Shown here: positions 16,800-25,003 of the stretch, one piece after another
Layout of the letters: every line of letters begins with the position of its first letter
Position numbering within the stretch: position 1 is the first letter of the stretch
Source: Streptomyces narbonensis
GTDB taxonomy: Bacteria; Actinomycetota; Actinomycetes; Streptomycetales; Streptomycetaceae
Length of the DNA stretch: 64,000 nucleotides
NCBI RefSeq assembly: GCF_014649015.1
Contig: NZ_BMSF01000009.1
Span: 310,001-374,000, forward strand
Reading direction: 5' to 3'
Notes under the pieces: model-generated
Databases searched by the model: none
What the model was told of the DNA's origin: nothing
The model's input: only the letters and a program-made list of their open reading frames with translations
Program-made: the position numbers and the translations under genes

Positions 16800-18416
16800 T
16801 CAGCAGCGCCGCCGGTCCTCGGTGAGCGTCCCCTGAACCGTCGTCAGGCTCCGGTCCCAGCAGCCCCCGGAGCCGTACAGCCGGTACCGCTCGGTGCCGG
16901 TGCCGACCGCGTGCCGCTGGTCTCGCGGCACGCCGGTGGTGTAGGTCGCGTCCCCGGTGTAGGTGTCGTCCAGGCGCGACCAGGAGTGGCGCCGCCCGTC
17001 GCGCAGGACGACGGTGTCGGCGCGGTCCCCGAGAGTGAGGACCGTCCGCAGCCGGTCGCCCGCGCCGATCGTCGTCTCGCCGTCCATGGTGTAGGCGCGC
17101 CGGACGTGGGTGGCGGTGCGACCGATGGTGACGGTCTCGTCGTCGGTCCAGCGTCCGGTGAACGCGTCCGGGTTCTCGCCCTCGCCCCAGCGGTGGACCG
17201 AGGTGTGGCCGACGGTCCGGTCGACGGTGGTGGCGATCCTGCCGTGCGAGGTGTTCAGGTGCCCGGCGACGGTGAGCCGGTGCCCAGCCCCGGTGTCGAC
17301 GGTGTGCGGGGCGGTCCCGGAGGCCGCCGTGTATACGGAGGAGTTGCGCGGGACGCTCTCCTCGTGCCGGTCGAGTCCGCCGGTGACGACCCTGCTGCCC
17401 TCGTCCTGCCAGAGCAGCAGGTTGGTGGGGACGGACCAGCCGCCCAGACCGGCCGGGACGCCGGCGACGGAGACCTCCACGCGGTGGGCGCGGCCGTCGT
17501 TGAGGAGGGCGGCGAAAGGCGTGAGGTCGTAGACGACCGGCTGGACGTCGAAGGCACGCGGGCCGGGGGTGACGTACCAGAGGAAGGGGTTGGACCAGCC
17601 GCCGGTCCAGACCGTGGGGAAGGGCGCCGCGATGCCGGCGAGCCGGCCGTCGACGGCGATCCGGACCTCGCGGTGCGGGCCGTCGGTCGCCCGGCAGGAG
17701 TAGGGGGCGGTGTCGGGGACGGAGAGGTACCAGTACTCCTCGCAGCCGCCGCCGGAGCCGGTGGCGTACACCTCGGCGAGGAGCCGTTCGGTGTTGCGCG
17801 GGGTGGTGAGGGTGGGGCCGGTGAGGGGGATGACCCGGTCGGGGGTGCCGGAGGCGGGTTTCACACGGCCCTCGGCGGTGTGGAAGGTGAGGGTGACCCG
17901 GACGTCGAGGACGCCGGTGTACGTCTCGTTCACGACATTGCCGATGAGCATCTCGACGGGCTGGGGGCGGCTGAGGATGTCGCGGTAGCGGGTGACGTCC
18001 TTCTCGACGGACCAGGTGATGCCCTCGGGCGAGGGCTGGGGGGTGGAGGTGCGGAGGATCTCCACACCGCCGACGGAGACGTGACCGAGGCGGTCGTACT
18101 GGCGGCCCTTGACGCTTCCTTCGAGCCGCAGGACGACCTTGTTCCAGCGGGTGCCGCACTCCTTCGGCGGGGTGTATCGGCCCTGGTACGGCGTGAAGTC
18201 GCGGAACTGCGCGGCGGCGAGGGTGACCTCGCAGCTGCGGGTGCCGGGGGTCTCGACGGGCGGGCCGGCGGTCACCGGGTCGTGCCAGTCGCCGGTGAAC
18301 TCGGCCGGGGGCGTCGGGCCGTTCGGGCCTTCGGCGGCGGCCGGGTGGGCGGTGAGCAGCGCCCCGGCGGCCAGGACCAGACCGCTGAGCATGCTCATGA
18401 TCTTGAGTGATCTCAT
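16800..18416 (-). CDS. Secreted peptide-N4-asparagine amidase A (PNGase A-like)
   Basis: Exported protein of 538 residues. The Sec signal MRSLKIMSMLSGLVLAAGAL ends near TAHPAAAEG. The segments RYTPPKECGTRWNKVVLRLEG, KGRQYDRLGHVSVGGVEILR and GITWSVEKDVTRYRDIL closely match the plant and bacterial PNGase A family, which cleaves the bond between N-glycans and Asn of glycopeptides, including core alpha-1,3-fucosylated glycans. It should let the organism strip N-glycans from plant or fungal glycoproteins outside the cell. The start was placed at the signal peptide; 56 further open codons upstream look non-coding. It is convergent with the GH109-like gene. Confidence 0.88.
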   Translation of the reverse strand: MRSLKIMSMLSGLVLAAGALLTAHPAAAEGPNGPTPPAEFTGDWHDPVTAGPPVETPGTRSCEVTLAAAQFRDFTPYQGRYTPPKECGTRWNKVVLRLEGSVKGRQYDRLGHVSVGGVEILRTSTPQPSPEGITWSVEKDVTRYRDILSRPQPVEMLIGNVVNETYTGVLDVRVTLTFHTAEGRVKPASGTPDRVIPLTGPTLTTPRNTERLLAEVYATGSGGGCEEYWYLSVPDTAPYSCRATDGPHREVRIAVDGRLAGIAAPFPTVWTGGWSNPFLWYVTPGPRAFDVQPVVYDLTPFAALLNDGRAHRVEVSVAGVPAGLGGWSVPTNLLLWQDEGSRVVTGGLDRHEESVPRNSSVYTAASGTAPHTVDTGAGHRLTVAGHLNTSHGRIATTVDRTVGHTSVHRWGEGENPDAFTGRWTDDETVTIGRTATHVRRAYTMDGETTIGAGDRLRTVLTLGDRADTVVLRDGRRHSWSRLDDTYTGDATYTTGVPRDQRHAVGTGTERYRLYGSGGCWDRSLTTVQGTLTEDRRRC

Positions 18417-18490
18417 GGGGCGGAAGTGAAGCGCGGTCACCACGGGGCGGTCCAGAGGGCGATGAGCGGACATGGCGCGATCTGTTCCCT

Positions 18491-18525
18491 CCTGGGGAAA
18501 ATCGATTGCCGCTCCCTGGGGAAAA
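18491..18525. promoter_or_regulatory. Direct repeat in divergent promoter region
   Basis: Two exact copies of CCTGGGGAAAA, starting 24 bases apart (18491 and 18515), in the 197-base gap between the divergent PNGase A-like gene and the two-gene ABC exporter. A-rich tracts are rare here, so a protein-binding role is plausible. No gene is seen in the gap. Confidence 0.35.
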
Positions 18526-18613
18526 AGCGAACCTTGCACGGTTTCCACTCCGCCGTCGCACCCCCGGCGCGCGCGATCCCCCACCCAGACAGACCCGGAG
18601 ACCCTGGGACGCC

Positions 18614-20437
18614 ATGCAGATTCGAGATCTTCCCTACGCCGACCCAGGGGTCCCCGACGTCCGCTCGGGCTCCCGGTTCCTCCTCTGGCTCGGCCGCAAC
18701 CAGCTCGGCGGGCAGGTGAAGGCCCTCCTCTGGGGCCTGCTCCTCCAGCTCGGCATCGCCGGGCTGCCGCTCGGCGTCGGCGTCGCCGTGCAGGCGGTCG
18801 TGGACCGCGACGGCGGACGGCTCGGCCTCGCCGCGGGCCTGCTCGTGGGCTGCGGCCTCGCCATCGCGGTGGGCGACACGATGCTCCACCGCGTCGCCGT
18901 CACCAACTGGATCACCGCCGCCGCGCGGGTCCAGCAGCTCCTGTCCCGCAAGACCGCCGAGCTGGGTTCGGTCCTGACCCGGCGGGTCGCCGCGGGCGAG
19001 GTCGTCTCCGTCTCCACGGGCGACGTCGAGAAGATCGGCTGGTTCGTCGAGGCGCTGTCCCGGTTCGCCGCCGCCGCGCTCTCCCTGCTGATCGTCTGCG
19101 TCGCCCTCGTCGTCTACCAGCCGGCCCTGGGCGTCGTCGTCGCGATCGGCGTCCCCGTCCTCGCCCTCGCGGTGCTGCCGCTCCTCCCCCGCGCCACGCG
19201 CCGGGCGGACGTCCAGCGCGAGAAGGCGGGCAGGGCGACGGAACTCGCCTCCGACACCGTCGCCGGGCTCCGCGTCCTGCGCGGCATCGGCGGCGAGGAG
19301 CTGTTCCTCGGCCGCTACCGCGCCGCCTCCCAGGAGGTCCGCAGGGCCGCCGTGCACAGCGCGCGAATGTGGGCGCTGATCGCCGCGATCCAGGTCCTCC
19401 TGCCCGGCGTCCTGCTCATCGTCGTCGTGGCGTACGGCGCGCGGCTCGCGCTCGACGGCCGGATCACGGTCGGCGAACTCGTCACCGTCTACGGCGCCGT
19501 GGCCCTCACCCACCATCCGATGCGGAACTTCGAGGAGATCGCCATGGCCTTCTCCTTCTCCCGGCCGTCGGCGAAGCGGGCCGCCCGGGTCCTCGCCCTG
19601 ACCCGCACAACGACCACGACCGGTGCCGCGGGCGAGGAGCGGGAGGCGACCGGCGATCTGTATGACCCGATGACCGGTCTCGTCGCGCCGGCCGGCCGGT
19701 TCACCGCCGTCGTCTGCGGCGACCCGGACGTGGCCGGACGGCTCGCGGACCGGCTCGGCGGACACCCGGCCGACCAGGACGAGGGGCACACCTCGGTCCT
19801 GCTCGGCGGCGTCCCGCTGGACGAACTGCCGCTGGCGGCCGCCCGTACGGCCATCCTCGTCCAGGACAAGGACCCGGTCCTGCTCTCGGGCACGCTCCGG
19901 GAGCTCCTCGACGTGCCTTCCTCAGGCGCGGTCCGGGCCGAGGACGCGCTGGCCGCCGCCCAGTGCGGAGACGTCCTCGACGCGCTCGGCCAGGCCTCCG
20001 TCGACACCGACGGAGACCCTATGCGGACGCGGATCACCGAGCGGGGCCGGTCGCTCTCCGGCGGCCAGCGCCAGCGGCTCGCCCTCGCCCGCTCCCTGGT
20101 GACCGACCCGGAGGTGCTCGTCCTGGACGAGCCGACCTCGGCGGTCGATTCACACACCGAGTCCCGGGTGGCGGACGGGATCGCCCGGCTGCGCGAGGGA
20201 GGGACCACCGTGGTCCTGGCCTCCTCGCCGCTGCTCCTGGACCGCGCCGACCGCGTGGTCCTGGTCCACGACGGGCAGGCGGTCGCCGTCGGCACCCACC
20301 GTGAACTGCTCGCGAAGGAGCCCCGCTACCGCGCGGTCGTCACCCGCGAGACGGACGAGGAGCTCGCCGCGGCGGACGGCCGCCTCCCCGACATCGACAC
20401 CGACGAACTCGAAGCACTGGAAGGGGAAACGGCATGA
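18614..20437 (+). CDS. ABC exporter subunit with degenerate Walker A
   Basis: Half-transporter of 607 residues, with transmembrane helices in about 35-330 and a C-terminal ATPase domain. The ATPase keeps the signature LSGGQ (481-485) and Walker B LVLDE (502-506). However, the Walker A loop is replaced by VCGDPDVAGR (about 367-376) with no GK[ST], and the H-switch region reads LASSPLLL with no His. Alone it cannot bind ATP normally. It overlaps the next gene by ATGA, and that gene has the missing motifs, so the two should form an obligate heterodimer with one working ATP site. The start MQIRDLPYADPGV follows a long open but non-homologous stretch. Substrate unknown. Confidence 0.9.
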   Translation: MQIRDLPYADPGVPDVRSGSRFLLWLGRNQLGGQVKALLWGLLLQLGIAGLPLGVGVAVQAVVDRDGGRLGLAAGLLVGCGLAIAVGDTMLHRVAVTNWITAAARVQQLLSRKTAELGSVLTRRVAAGEVVSVSTGDVEKIGWFVEALSRFAAAALSLLIVCVALVVYQPALGVVVAIGVPVLALAVLPLLPRATRRADVQREKAGRATELASDTVAGLRVLRGIGGEELFLGRYRAASQEVRRAAVHSARMWALIAAIQVLLPGVLLIVVVAYGARLALDGRITVGELVTVYGAVALTHHPMRNFEEIAMAFSFSRPSAKRAARVLALTRTTTTTGAAGEEREATGDLYDPMTGLVAPAGRFTAVVCGDPDVAGRLADRLGGHPADQDEGHTSVLLGGVPLDELPLAAARTAILVQDKDPVLLSGTLRELLDVPSSGAVRAEDALAAAQCGDVLDALGQASVDTDGDPMRTRITERGRSLSGGQRQRLALARSLVTDPEVLVLDEPTSAVDSHTESRVADGIARLREGGTTVVLASSPLLLDRADRVVLVHDGQAVAVGTHRELLAKEPRYRAVVTRETDEELAAADGRLPDIDTDELEALEGETA

Positions 20438-22215
20438 TCGGCCTGGCGCCGCCGGAGTACGACCCGGCGGCCCCCACGACGGCGACGACGCTGCCCGTCG
20501 CGGCCGGCCCGACCGTACGGATCTACGTACGGGAACTGCTGCGCCGTCACCGCAGGGCGTTCGCGCTGCTCATCGGGGTGAACGCGGTCGCCGTGATCGC
20601 CTCGATGGCCGGCCCGTACCTCCTCGGTTCGGTGGTCGACGAGCTGAGCGCCGGTGCCCGCGACCTCCATCTGGAGCGGACGGCCGCGCTCTTCGCGGTC
20701 GCGCTGCTCGTCCAGACGGTCTTCGTGCGGCTCGTCCGGCTGCGCGGGGCGATGCTCGGCGAGGAGATGCTCGCGGATCTGCGCGAGGACTTCCTCGTCC
20801 GCTCCGTGGGGCTGCCGCCCGGCGTCCTCGAACGGGCCGGGACGGGCGACCTGCTCTCGCGCATCACCACAGACATCGACCGGCTCGCCAACGCGATGCG
20901 CGAGGCCGTGCCCCAGCTGGCCATCGGCGTCGTGTGGGTGGTGCTGCTGCTCGGCGGGCTCGCCGTGACCGCGCCCCCGCTCGCGCTCGCCGCGCTGCTC
21001 GCGGCGCCGGTGCTCGTCGTCGGCTGCCGCTGGTACTTCAAGCGGGCGCCGTCCGCCTACCGCTCGGAGTCCGCGGGGTACGCGGCGGTGGCCGCCGCGC
21101 TGGCCGAGACGGTCGACGCGGGCCGCACCGTGGAGTCCCACCGGCTCGGCGCGCGGCGGATCGCCCTCTCCGACAAACGCATCACCGAGTGGGTCGCATG
21201 GGAGAGGTACACCCTCTTCCTGCGGTCGGTGCTCTTCCCCGTCGTGACACTCACGCACACGACGGTGCTGTGCGGTGTCCTCCTCCTCGGCGGGGTCTTC
21301 GTCTTCCAGGGCTGGATCGACGTGGGCCAGCTGACGACGGGCGCGCTGCTCGCCCAGATGCTGGTGGACCCGATCGGCATCGTGCTCCGCTGGTACGACG
21401 AGCTCCAGGTCGCGCAGGTCTCGCTGGGCCGGCTGGTCGGCGTCAGGGACATCGAACCGGCCGCGGGCGACCACGAGGTGCGCCCGGACGGGCGGGCCGT
21501 GCGGGCGGACGAGGTCCGGTTCGGCTACCGCGAGGGCGTCGACGTGCTGCACGAGGTGTCCCTGAAGGTGGCGCCGGGCACCCGCCTCGCGCTCGTGGGA
21601 CCGTCGGGCGCGGGCAAGTCCACGCTCGGCCGGCTCCTCGCGGGCATCTACGCCCCGAGGGCGGGCTCGGTCACCCTCGGCGCCGCCGAGCTGGCGCGGA
21701 TGCCCGCCGAGCGGGTCCGGGAGCACGTGGCCCTGGTCAATCAGGAGCACCACGTCTTCGTCGGCTCGCTCCGGGACAATCTGCTGCTCGCCCGGACCGG
21801 CGCCGCCGACGCCGACCTGTGGGAGGCCCTGGCCGCGGTGGACGCGGACGGCTGGGCCCGGGGCCTCGACGAGGGCCTGGACACGGAGGTCGGCTCGGGC
21901 GGCCGTTCGCTCACCCCGGCGCAGGCCCAGCAGGTGGCGCTGGCCCGGCTCGTCCTCGCGGACCCGCACACGCTGGTCCTGGACGAGGCGACCTCGCTGC
22001 TCGACCCGAGGGCGGCCCGGCACTTGGAGCGGTCCCTCGCCCGGGTCCTCGACGGGCGGACGGTCGTGGCCATCGCGCACCGGCTGCACACCGCGCACGA
22101 CGCCGACCTGATCGCGGTGGTCGAGGCGGGCCGGATCAGCGAGCTGGGCAGCCACGACGAACTGGTGGCGGCGGACGGCGCCTACGCGGCGCTGTGGCGG
22201 TCCTGGCACGGCTGA
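20434..22215 (+). CDS. ABC exporter partner subunit with degenerate signature motif
   Basis: Half-transporter of 593 residues with six helices in about 35-320 and a C-terminal ATPase. Walker A GPSGAGKST (389-397), Walker B LVLDEATSLLD and H-switch VAIAHRLHT are intact. The signature LSGGQ is replaced by LTPAQ (493-497). Together with the upstream subunit this makes one complete composite ATP site: Walker A, Walker B and His from this protein and LSGGQ from the partner. The other site is defective in all variable motifs. It is translationally coupled to its partner by an ATGA overlap. Confidence 0.92.
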   Translation: MIGLAPPEYDPAAPTTATTLPVAAGPTVRIYVRELLRRHRRAFALLIGVNAVAVIASMAGPYLLGSVVDELSAGARDLHLERTAALFAVALLVQTVFVRLVRLRGAMLGEEMLADLREDFLVRSVGLPPGVLERAGTGDLLSRITTDIDRLANAMREAVPQLAIGVVWVVLLLGGLAVTAPPLALAALLAAPVLVVGCRWYFKRAPSAYRSESAGYAAVAAALAETVDAGRTVESHRLGARRIALSDKRITEWVAWERYTLFLRSVLFPVVTLTHTTVLCGVLLLGGVFVFQGWIDVGQLTTGALLAQMLVDPIGIVLRWYDELQVAQVSLGRLVGVRDIEPAAGDHEVRPDGRAVRADEVRFGYREGVDVLHEVSLKVAPGTRLALVGPSGAGKSTLGRLLAGIYAPRAGSVTLGAAELARMPAERVREHVALVNQEHHVFVGSLRDNLLLARTGAADADLWEALAAVDADGWARGLDEGLDTEVGSGGRSLTPAQAQQVALARLVLADPHTLVLDEATSLLDPRAARHLERSLARVLDGRTVVAIAHRLHTAHDADLIAVVEAGRISELGSHDELVAADGAYAALWRSWHG

Positions 22216-22219
22216 CCGA

Positions 22220-22400
22220 CGGCCGGGAACCCCGACCGGCCGGACCCCGGAACCCCCGGCCGGCCGGACCCCGGCAGCCCGGCCGACCCGACCCCGGAAG
22301 CCCGGCCGACCCGCCCCCGGGAACCCCGCCGACCCGACCCCGGAATCCCCGGCCGACCGGCCCCCGGAAGCCCGACCGGCCGGCCACCGGCACCCACCAC
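22220..22400. repeat. Degenerate GC-rich tandem repeat, about 22 bp unit
   Basis: About seven or eight imperfect copies of a unit like GGCCGACCCGACCCCGGAAG fill the gap between the ABC exporter and the convergent NmrA-like gene. Units vary in length by 1-3 bases. Nothing suggests translation. The array is C-rich on the plus strand and G-rich on the other. Confidence 0.75.
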
Positions 22401-22403
22401 CGA

Positions 22404-22438
22404 CCTGACCCCGGCGCTGTCCGAGCGCCGGGGTCAGG
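22404..22438. terminator. Bidirectional hairpin terminator
   Basis: Perfect 15-bp stem, CCTGACCCCGGCGCT and AGCGCCGGGGTCAGG with loop GTCCG, between convergent genes. Confidence 0.9.
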
Positions 22439-22442
22439 CGCC

Positions 22443-23150
22443 TCAGTACCCGATGGTGAACCGGCGCTGGACGTGGCGCGGCAGTTCCGCCTCGTCGACC
22501 AGCGCCACGGCGGCGTCCTCCGCCGAGACGCGGCTGCGTCCCTCGGCGTCCCGGACCGGCTGGTCCTCGCCGAGGCGGAAGCGGCCGGTGCGCTCGCCGG
22601 GCGCGATGTCCTCGGCGGGGCTGAAGTAGGTCCAGCGGCGGTTGGAGGTGCGCAGCACGTCCAGGGCGTCCCGGTGGCCGCGTACCGCCGCCGCGTAGGC
22701 GCGGGGCAGACCGACGGAGTCGAGGGTCTCGTGGAGCCGGTCCTCGGCGTCGGCGAGCACCAGTCCGGGCTCGATCTCCAGGCTGCCGGCGCCGCCGACG
22801 ACGATGAGCCGGGTCCTCGGGTGGCTCTCCAGGGCCTTGAGCAGGGCGCGGGCCGCGGCGGCGTAGACGCCGGCGTCGGCGACGGAGCGCCGCACGGTGT
22901 CGGCGAGGTCGCGGGCGGCGTTGCCGGGCTGGAAGGCGCTGATGAGGACGTCGAGCCCCGGCAGGACGGCCGCGATGCCCGCGGGGTCGAGGACGTCGAG
23001 GCTCGCCCAGGTGATGTTCTCGCGGGTCTCGCCGGCCGCCGCCTCGGTGGTGTCGCGGCCGAAGGCACTGATGTGGTGCCCGCGTTCGAGGGCCTCCGTG
23101 ACGACGCGGCTGCCGATGGTGCCGGTGGCTCCGATCACTCCGATGCGCAT
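22443..23150 (-). CDS. NmrA/atypical SDR NAD(P)-binding oxidoreductase
   Basis: Cytoplasmic protein of 235 residues with an N-terminal Rossmann motif GATGTIGSRVV (residues 7-17) typical of NmrA-like and atypical short-chain dehydrogenases, and no obvious YxxxK catalytic pair. Such proteins act as NADPH sensors or quinone/flavin reductases. The start MRIGVIGATG has a good ribosome-binding site (GGGGAGA). It is divergent from a TetR regulator, with a 35-base palindrome between them, and is therefore the likely regulated target. Confidence 0.85.
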   Translation of the reverse strand: MRIGVIGATGTIGSRVVTEALERGHHISAFGRDTTEAAAGETRENITWASLDVLDPAGIAAVLPGLDVLISAFQPGNAARDLADTVRRSVADAGVYAAAARALLKALESHPRTRLIVVGGAGSLEIEPGLVLADAEDRLHETLDSVGLPRAYAAAVRGHRDALDVLRTSNRRWTYFSPAEDIAPGERTGRFRLGEDQPVRDAEGRSRVSAEDAAVALVDEAELPRHVQRRFTIGY

Positions 23151-23201
23151 GACTCTCCCCTGTGTTCGCATCCACGACACCACTGACGTGACGCCGTGCG
23201 A

Positions 23202-23236
23202 AAACTATACGCCGTGAAGTTCACGGCGTGCAGTTT
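23202..23236. promoter_or_regulatory. TetR operator, large palindrome
   Basis: Core arms ACGCCGTGAA and TTCACGGCGT are perfectly complementary around one central G (23209-23229). Beyond a 2-base mismatch the symmetry resumes with AAACT and AGTTT. It lies between the divergent NmrA-like and tetR genes, 36 bases before the tetR start, and is the best-formed operator in the window. Confidence 0.8.
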
Positions 23237-23271
23237 CCCTACGGCACTCACTCGGACGGTAGGGTTGCCGG

Positions 23272-24024
23272 ATGACCGGGACATCGGAAGCACGGACAGG
23301 GGCGCGGCCGGCCGCGCGCGGACGCCGTGAGCGGCTACGGGCCGAGACGACGGCCGAGATCAAGGACACGGCCCTGCGGCTGATGGCCTCCGGCGGGCCC
23401 GACGCGATCACGCTGCGGGCCATCGCCCGCGAGATGGGCATGACGGCCAACGCGATCTACGGATACTTCCCCACGCGCGACGACCTGGTCACCACGCTCA
23501 TCGACGACGTGTACTCGGCCCTGGCCGACGCCGTGGACGCGGCCTGGGCGAACGCCCCCGCCGACGACCCGGCCGCCCGGATCCTGGCCTGGTCCCGCGC
23601 CTTCCGCGCCTGGGCCCTGGCCAACCCCGAGGGCTTCCGGCTCATCTACGGCGACCCCGTCCCCGGCTACGTGGCACCGGAGGGCGGACCCGCCCCGGAC
23701 GCGGCCCGCCGGGTGTGCACCGGCCTCACGGGGCTCGCCGCGGCGGCCTGGCCGTACGCCGAACCCCTCTACCGGGACTCCGCCTTCACCTGGTCCGACT
23801 TCGACGCCGGGCTCCTCGACAAGGTGCGCCCGGCCTTCCCCGAGCTGCCGCCGGCCGCCGTCGCGCTGGCCCTGCGCGTCTGGGGGCATCTGCACGGCCT
23901 GGCGACCCTGGAGGTGTACGGGCACCTGCGGCGCCAGACCGCGAGCCCGGACAAGCTCTTCCAGGAGGAACTGACCCAGCTCGTCCGGACGCTGGGCGTC
24001 CCGGTCCCCCCGACGGGCTCCTGA
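23272..24024 (+). CDS. TetR/AcrR-family transcriptional regulator
   Basis: Repressor of 250 residues. The N-terminal helix-turn-helix reads ITLRAIAREMGMTANAIYGYFPTRDDLVTTLI (about 43-74). The C-terminal ligand domain is of the WHG type (RAWALANPEGFRLIYGDPVPGY). It is divergent from the NmrA-like gene, and the shared interval holds the near-perfect palindrome at 23202-23236, which overlaps the expected promoters. Autoregulation and control of the NmrA-like gene follow. Ligand unknown. Confidence 0.92.
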   Translation: MTGTSEARTGARPAARGRRERLRAETTAEIKDTALRLMASGGPDAITLRAIAREMGMTANAIYGYFPTRDDLVTTLIDDVYSALADAVDAAWANAPADDPAARILAWSRAFRAWALANPEGFRLIYGDPVPGYVAPEGGPAPDAARRVCTGLTGLAAAAWPYAEPLYRDSAFTWSDFDAGLLDKVRPAFPELPPAAVALALRVWGHLHGLATLEVYGHLRRQTASPDKLFQEELTQLVRTLGVPVPPTGS

Positions 24025-24078
24025 CGGAATCCTGCCCGGCGTCCCAGGAGGCGTCTTGCCTGATCGGCAGGAATCCCC

Positions 24079-24870
24079 CTAGAGGAAGCCGAGCGCCGAG
24101 GCCCCGCCGACGCCGCCGAGCAGCATGAAGGCGGGCATCAGGACCTTGAGCTCGACCCAGCTGCCGGCCCGGAATCGCATCCCCTTCGGCGGACCGATCG
24201 GGTACCAGCGCTTGCGGCCCACCGGGATGGGCCAGAGGATCGGGCAGCCGGAGACCGTCAGGGCGTCGCCGATGTCGTGGACGAGGGCACCGAGGACGAT
24301 CGGCAGGCCGAGCCAGAGGTACTCCTGGCCGGGGCCCGTGAAGAACCAGTCCGAGCCGTTCCCGGGCTTGTCGAGAACGCCTGCGAGGATCCAGGCGCTG
24401 GTGGCGCCGAGCAGCCAGACCAGGACGTCGCTGGACATCCGGGCGGCCCGCCACAGCAGCCCTTCCACGGCCAGGACCAGGTGGACGAAGAGGATGGCCA
24501 GGACCGCCCACCGGCCGCCGGTGACCGCCGCGGCGGAGGCTCCGGCGCCGATCAGGACGGCCCAGAGCCAGGTGTGGGTGAGCGTCCGGTGGCCGCCGGA
24601 CCTGCGGGGGTCGGCGGAGGAGCGGGTGGCCTTGTAGACGGCGTACGAGAGCTTGTCGACGATCTCGCAGAGGAGCTTGGAGACCGGCCCGAAGGCACGG
24701 GAGATCGTCGCCGACTTGTGGTCGAGGTCGGGGGCGAGGGCGGCGCCCGCGCAGATGAGCGCGCCGACCAGGAGGACGGGCCACGGCATCGGGTGGTCGA
24801 AGGCGGCGGCGGCCGCTCCGACACCCAGCCAGGCCGCTGCTCCGGACAGTGAGTGCGCCGGTCCCATCAT
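24079..24870 (-). CDS. YdjM-type metal-dependent membrane hydrolase
   Basis: Integral membrane protein of 263 residues with about six hydrophobic segments. It carries the family hallmarks PAHSLSGAAAW near the N-terminus, DLDHKSATIS (about 52-61), HRTLTHTWL and VHDIGDALT, the His/Asp motifs of the LexA-regulated YdjM group (PF04307). Enzymatic activity is predicted from these metal-binding residues, not proven for the family. The start has two adjacent Met codons. It is convergent with tetR, with an imperfect inverted repeat (GGAATCCTGCC / GGCAGGAATCC) in the gap. Confidence 0.85.
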   Translation of the reverse strand: MMGPAHSLSGAAAWLGVGAAAAAFDHPMPWPVLLVGALICAGAALAPDLDHKSATISRAFGPVSKLLCEIVDKLSYAVYKATRSSADPRRSGGHRTLTHTWLWAVLIGAGASAAAVTGGRWAVLAILFVHLVLAVEGLLWRAARMSSDVLVWLLGATSAWILAGVLDKPGNGSDWFFTGPGQEYLWLGLPIVLGALVHDIGDALTVSGCPILWPIPVGRKRWYPIGPPKGMRFRAGSWVELKVLMPAFMLLGGVGGASALGFL

Positions 24871-25003
24871 GGTCGCTGCCGCCCCCGTTTCTCGTGCGCC
24901 GGCGCTCAGTTGACGACCGGTCGACGGACGAGCCTACCGTCCGTGATCAAGAAGGCCTCCGGCCGGTTCCCTCATCCGAACGGAATCCAGGCAAGATGGG
25001 GGC

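Noticed and set aside
22182..22400. Gly/Arg/Pro repeat protein encoded by the 22-bp array
   Set aside because: Repeat units differ in length by 1-3 bases, so no frame is maintained; no start signal.
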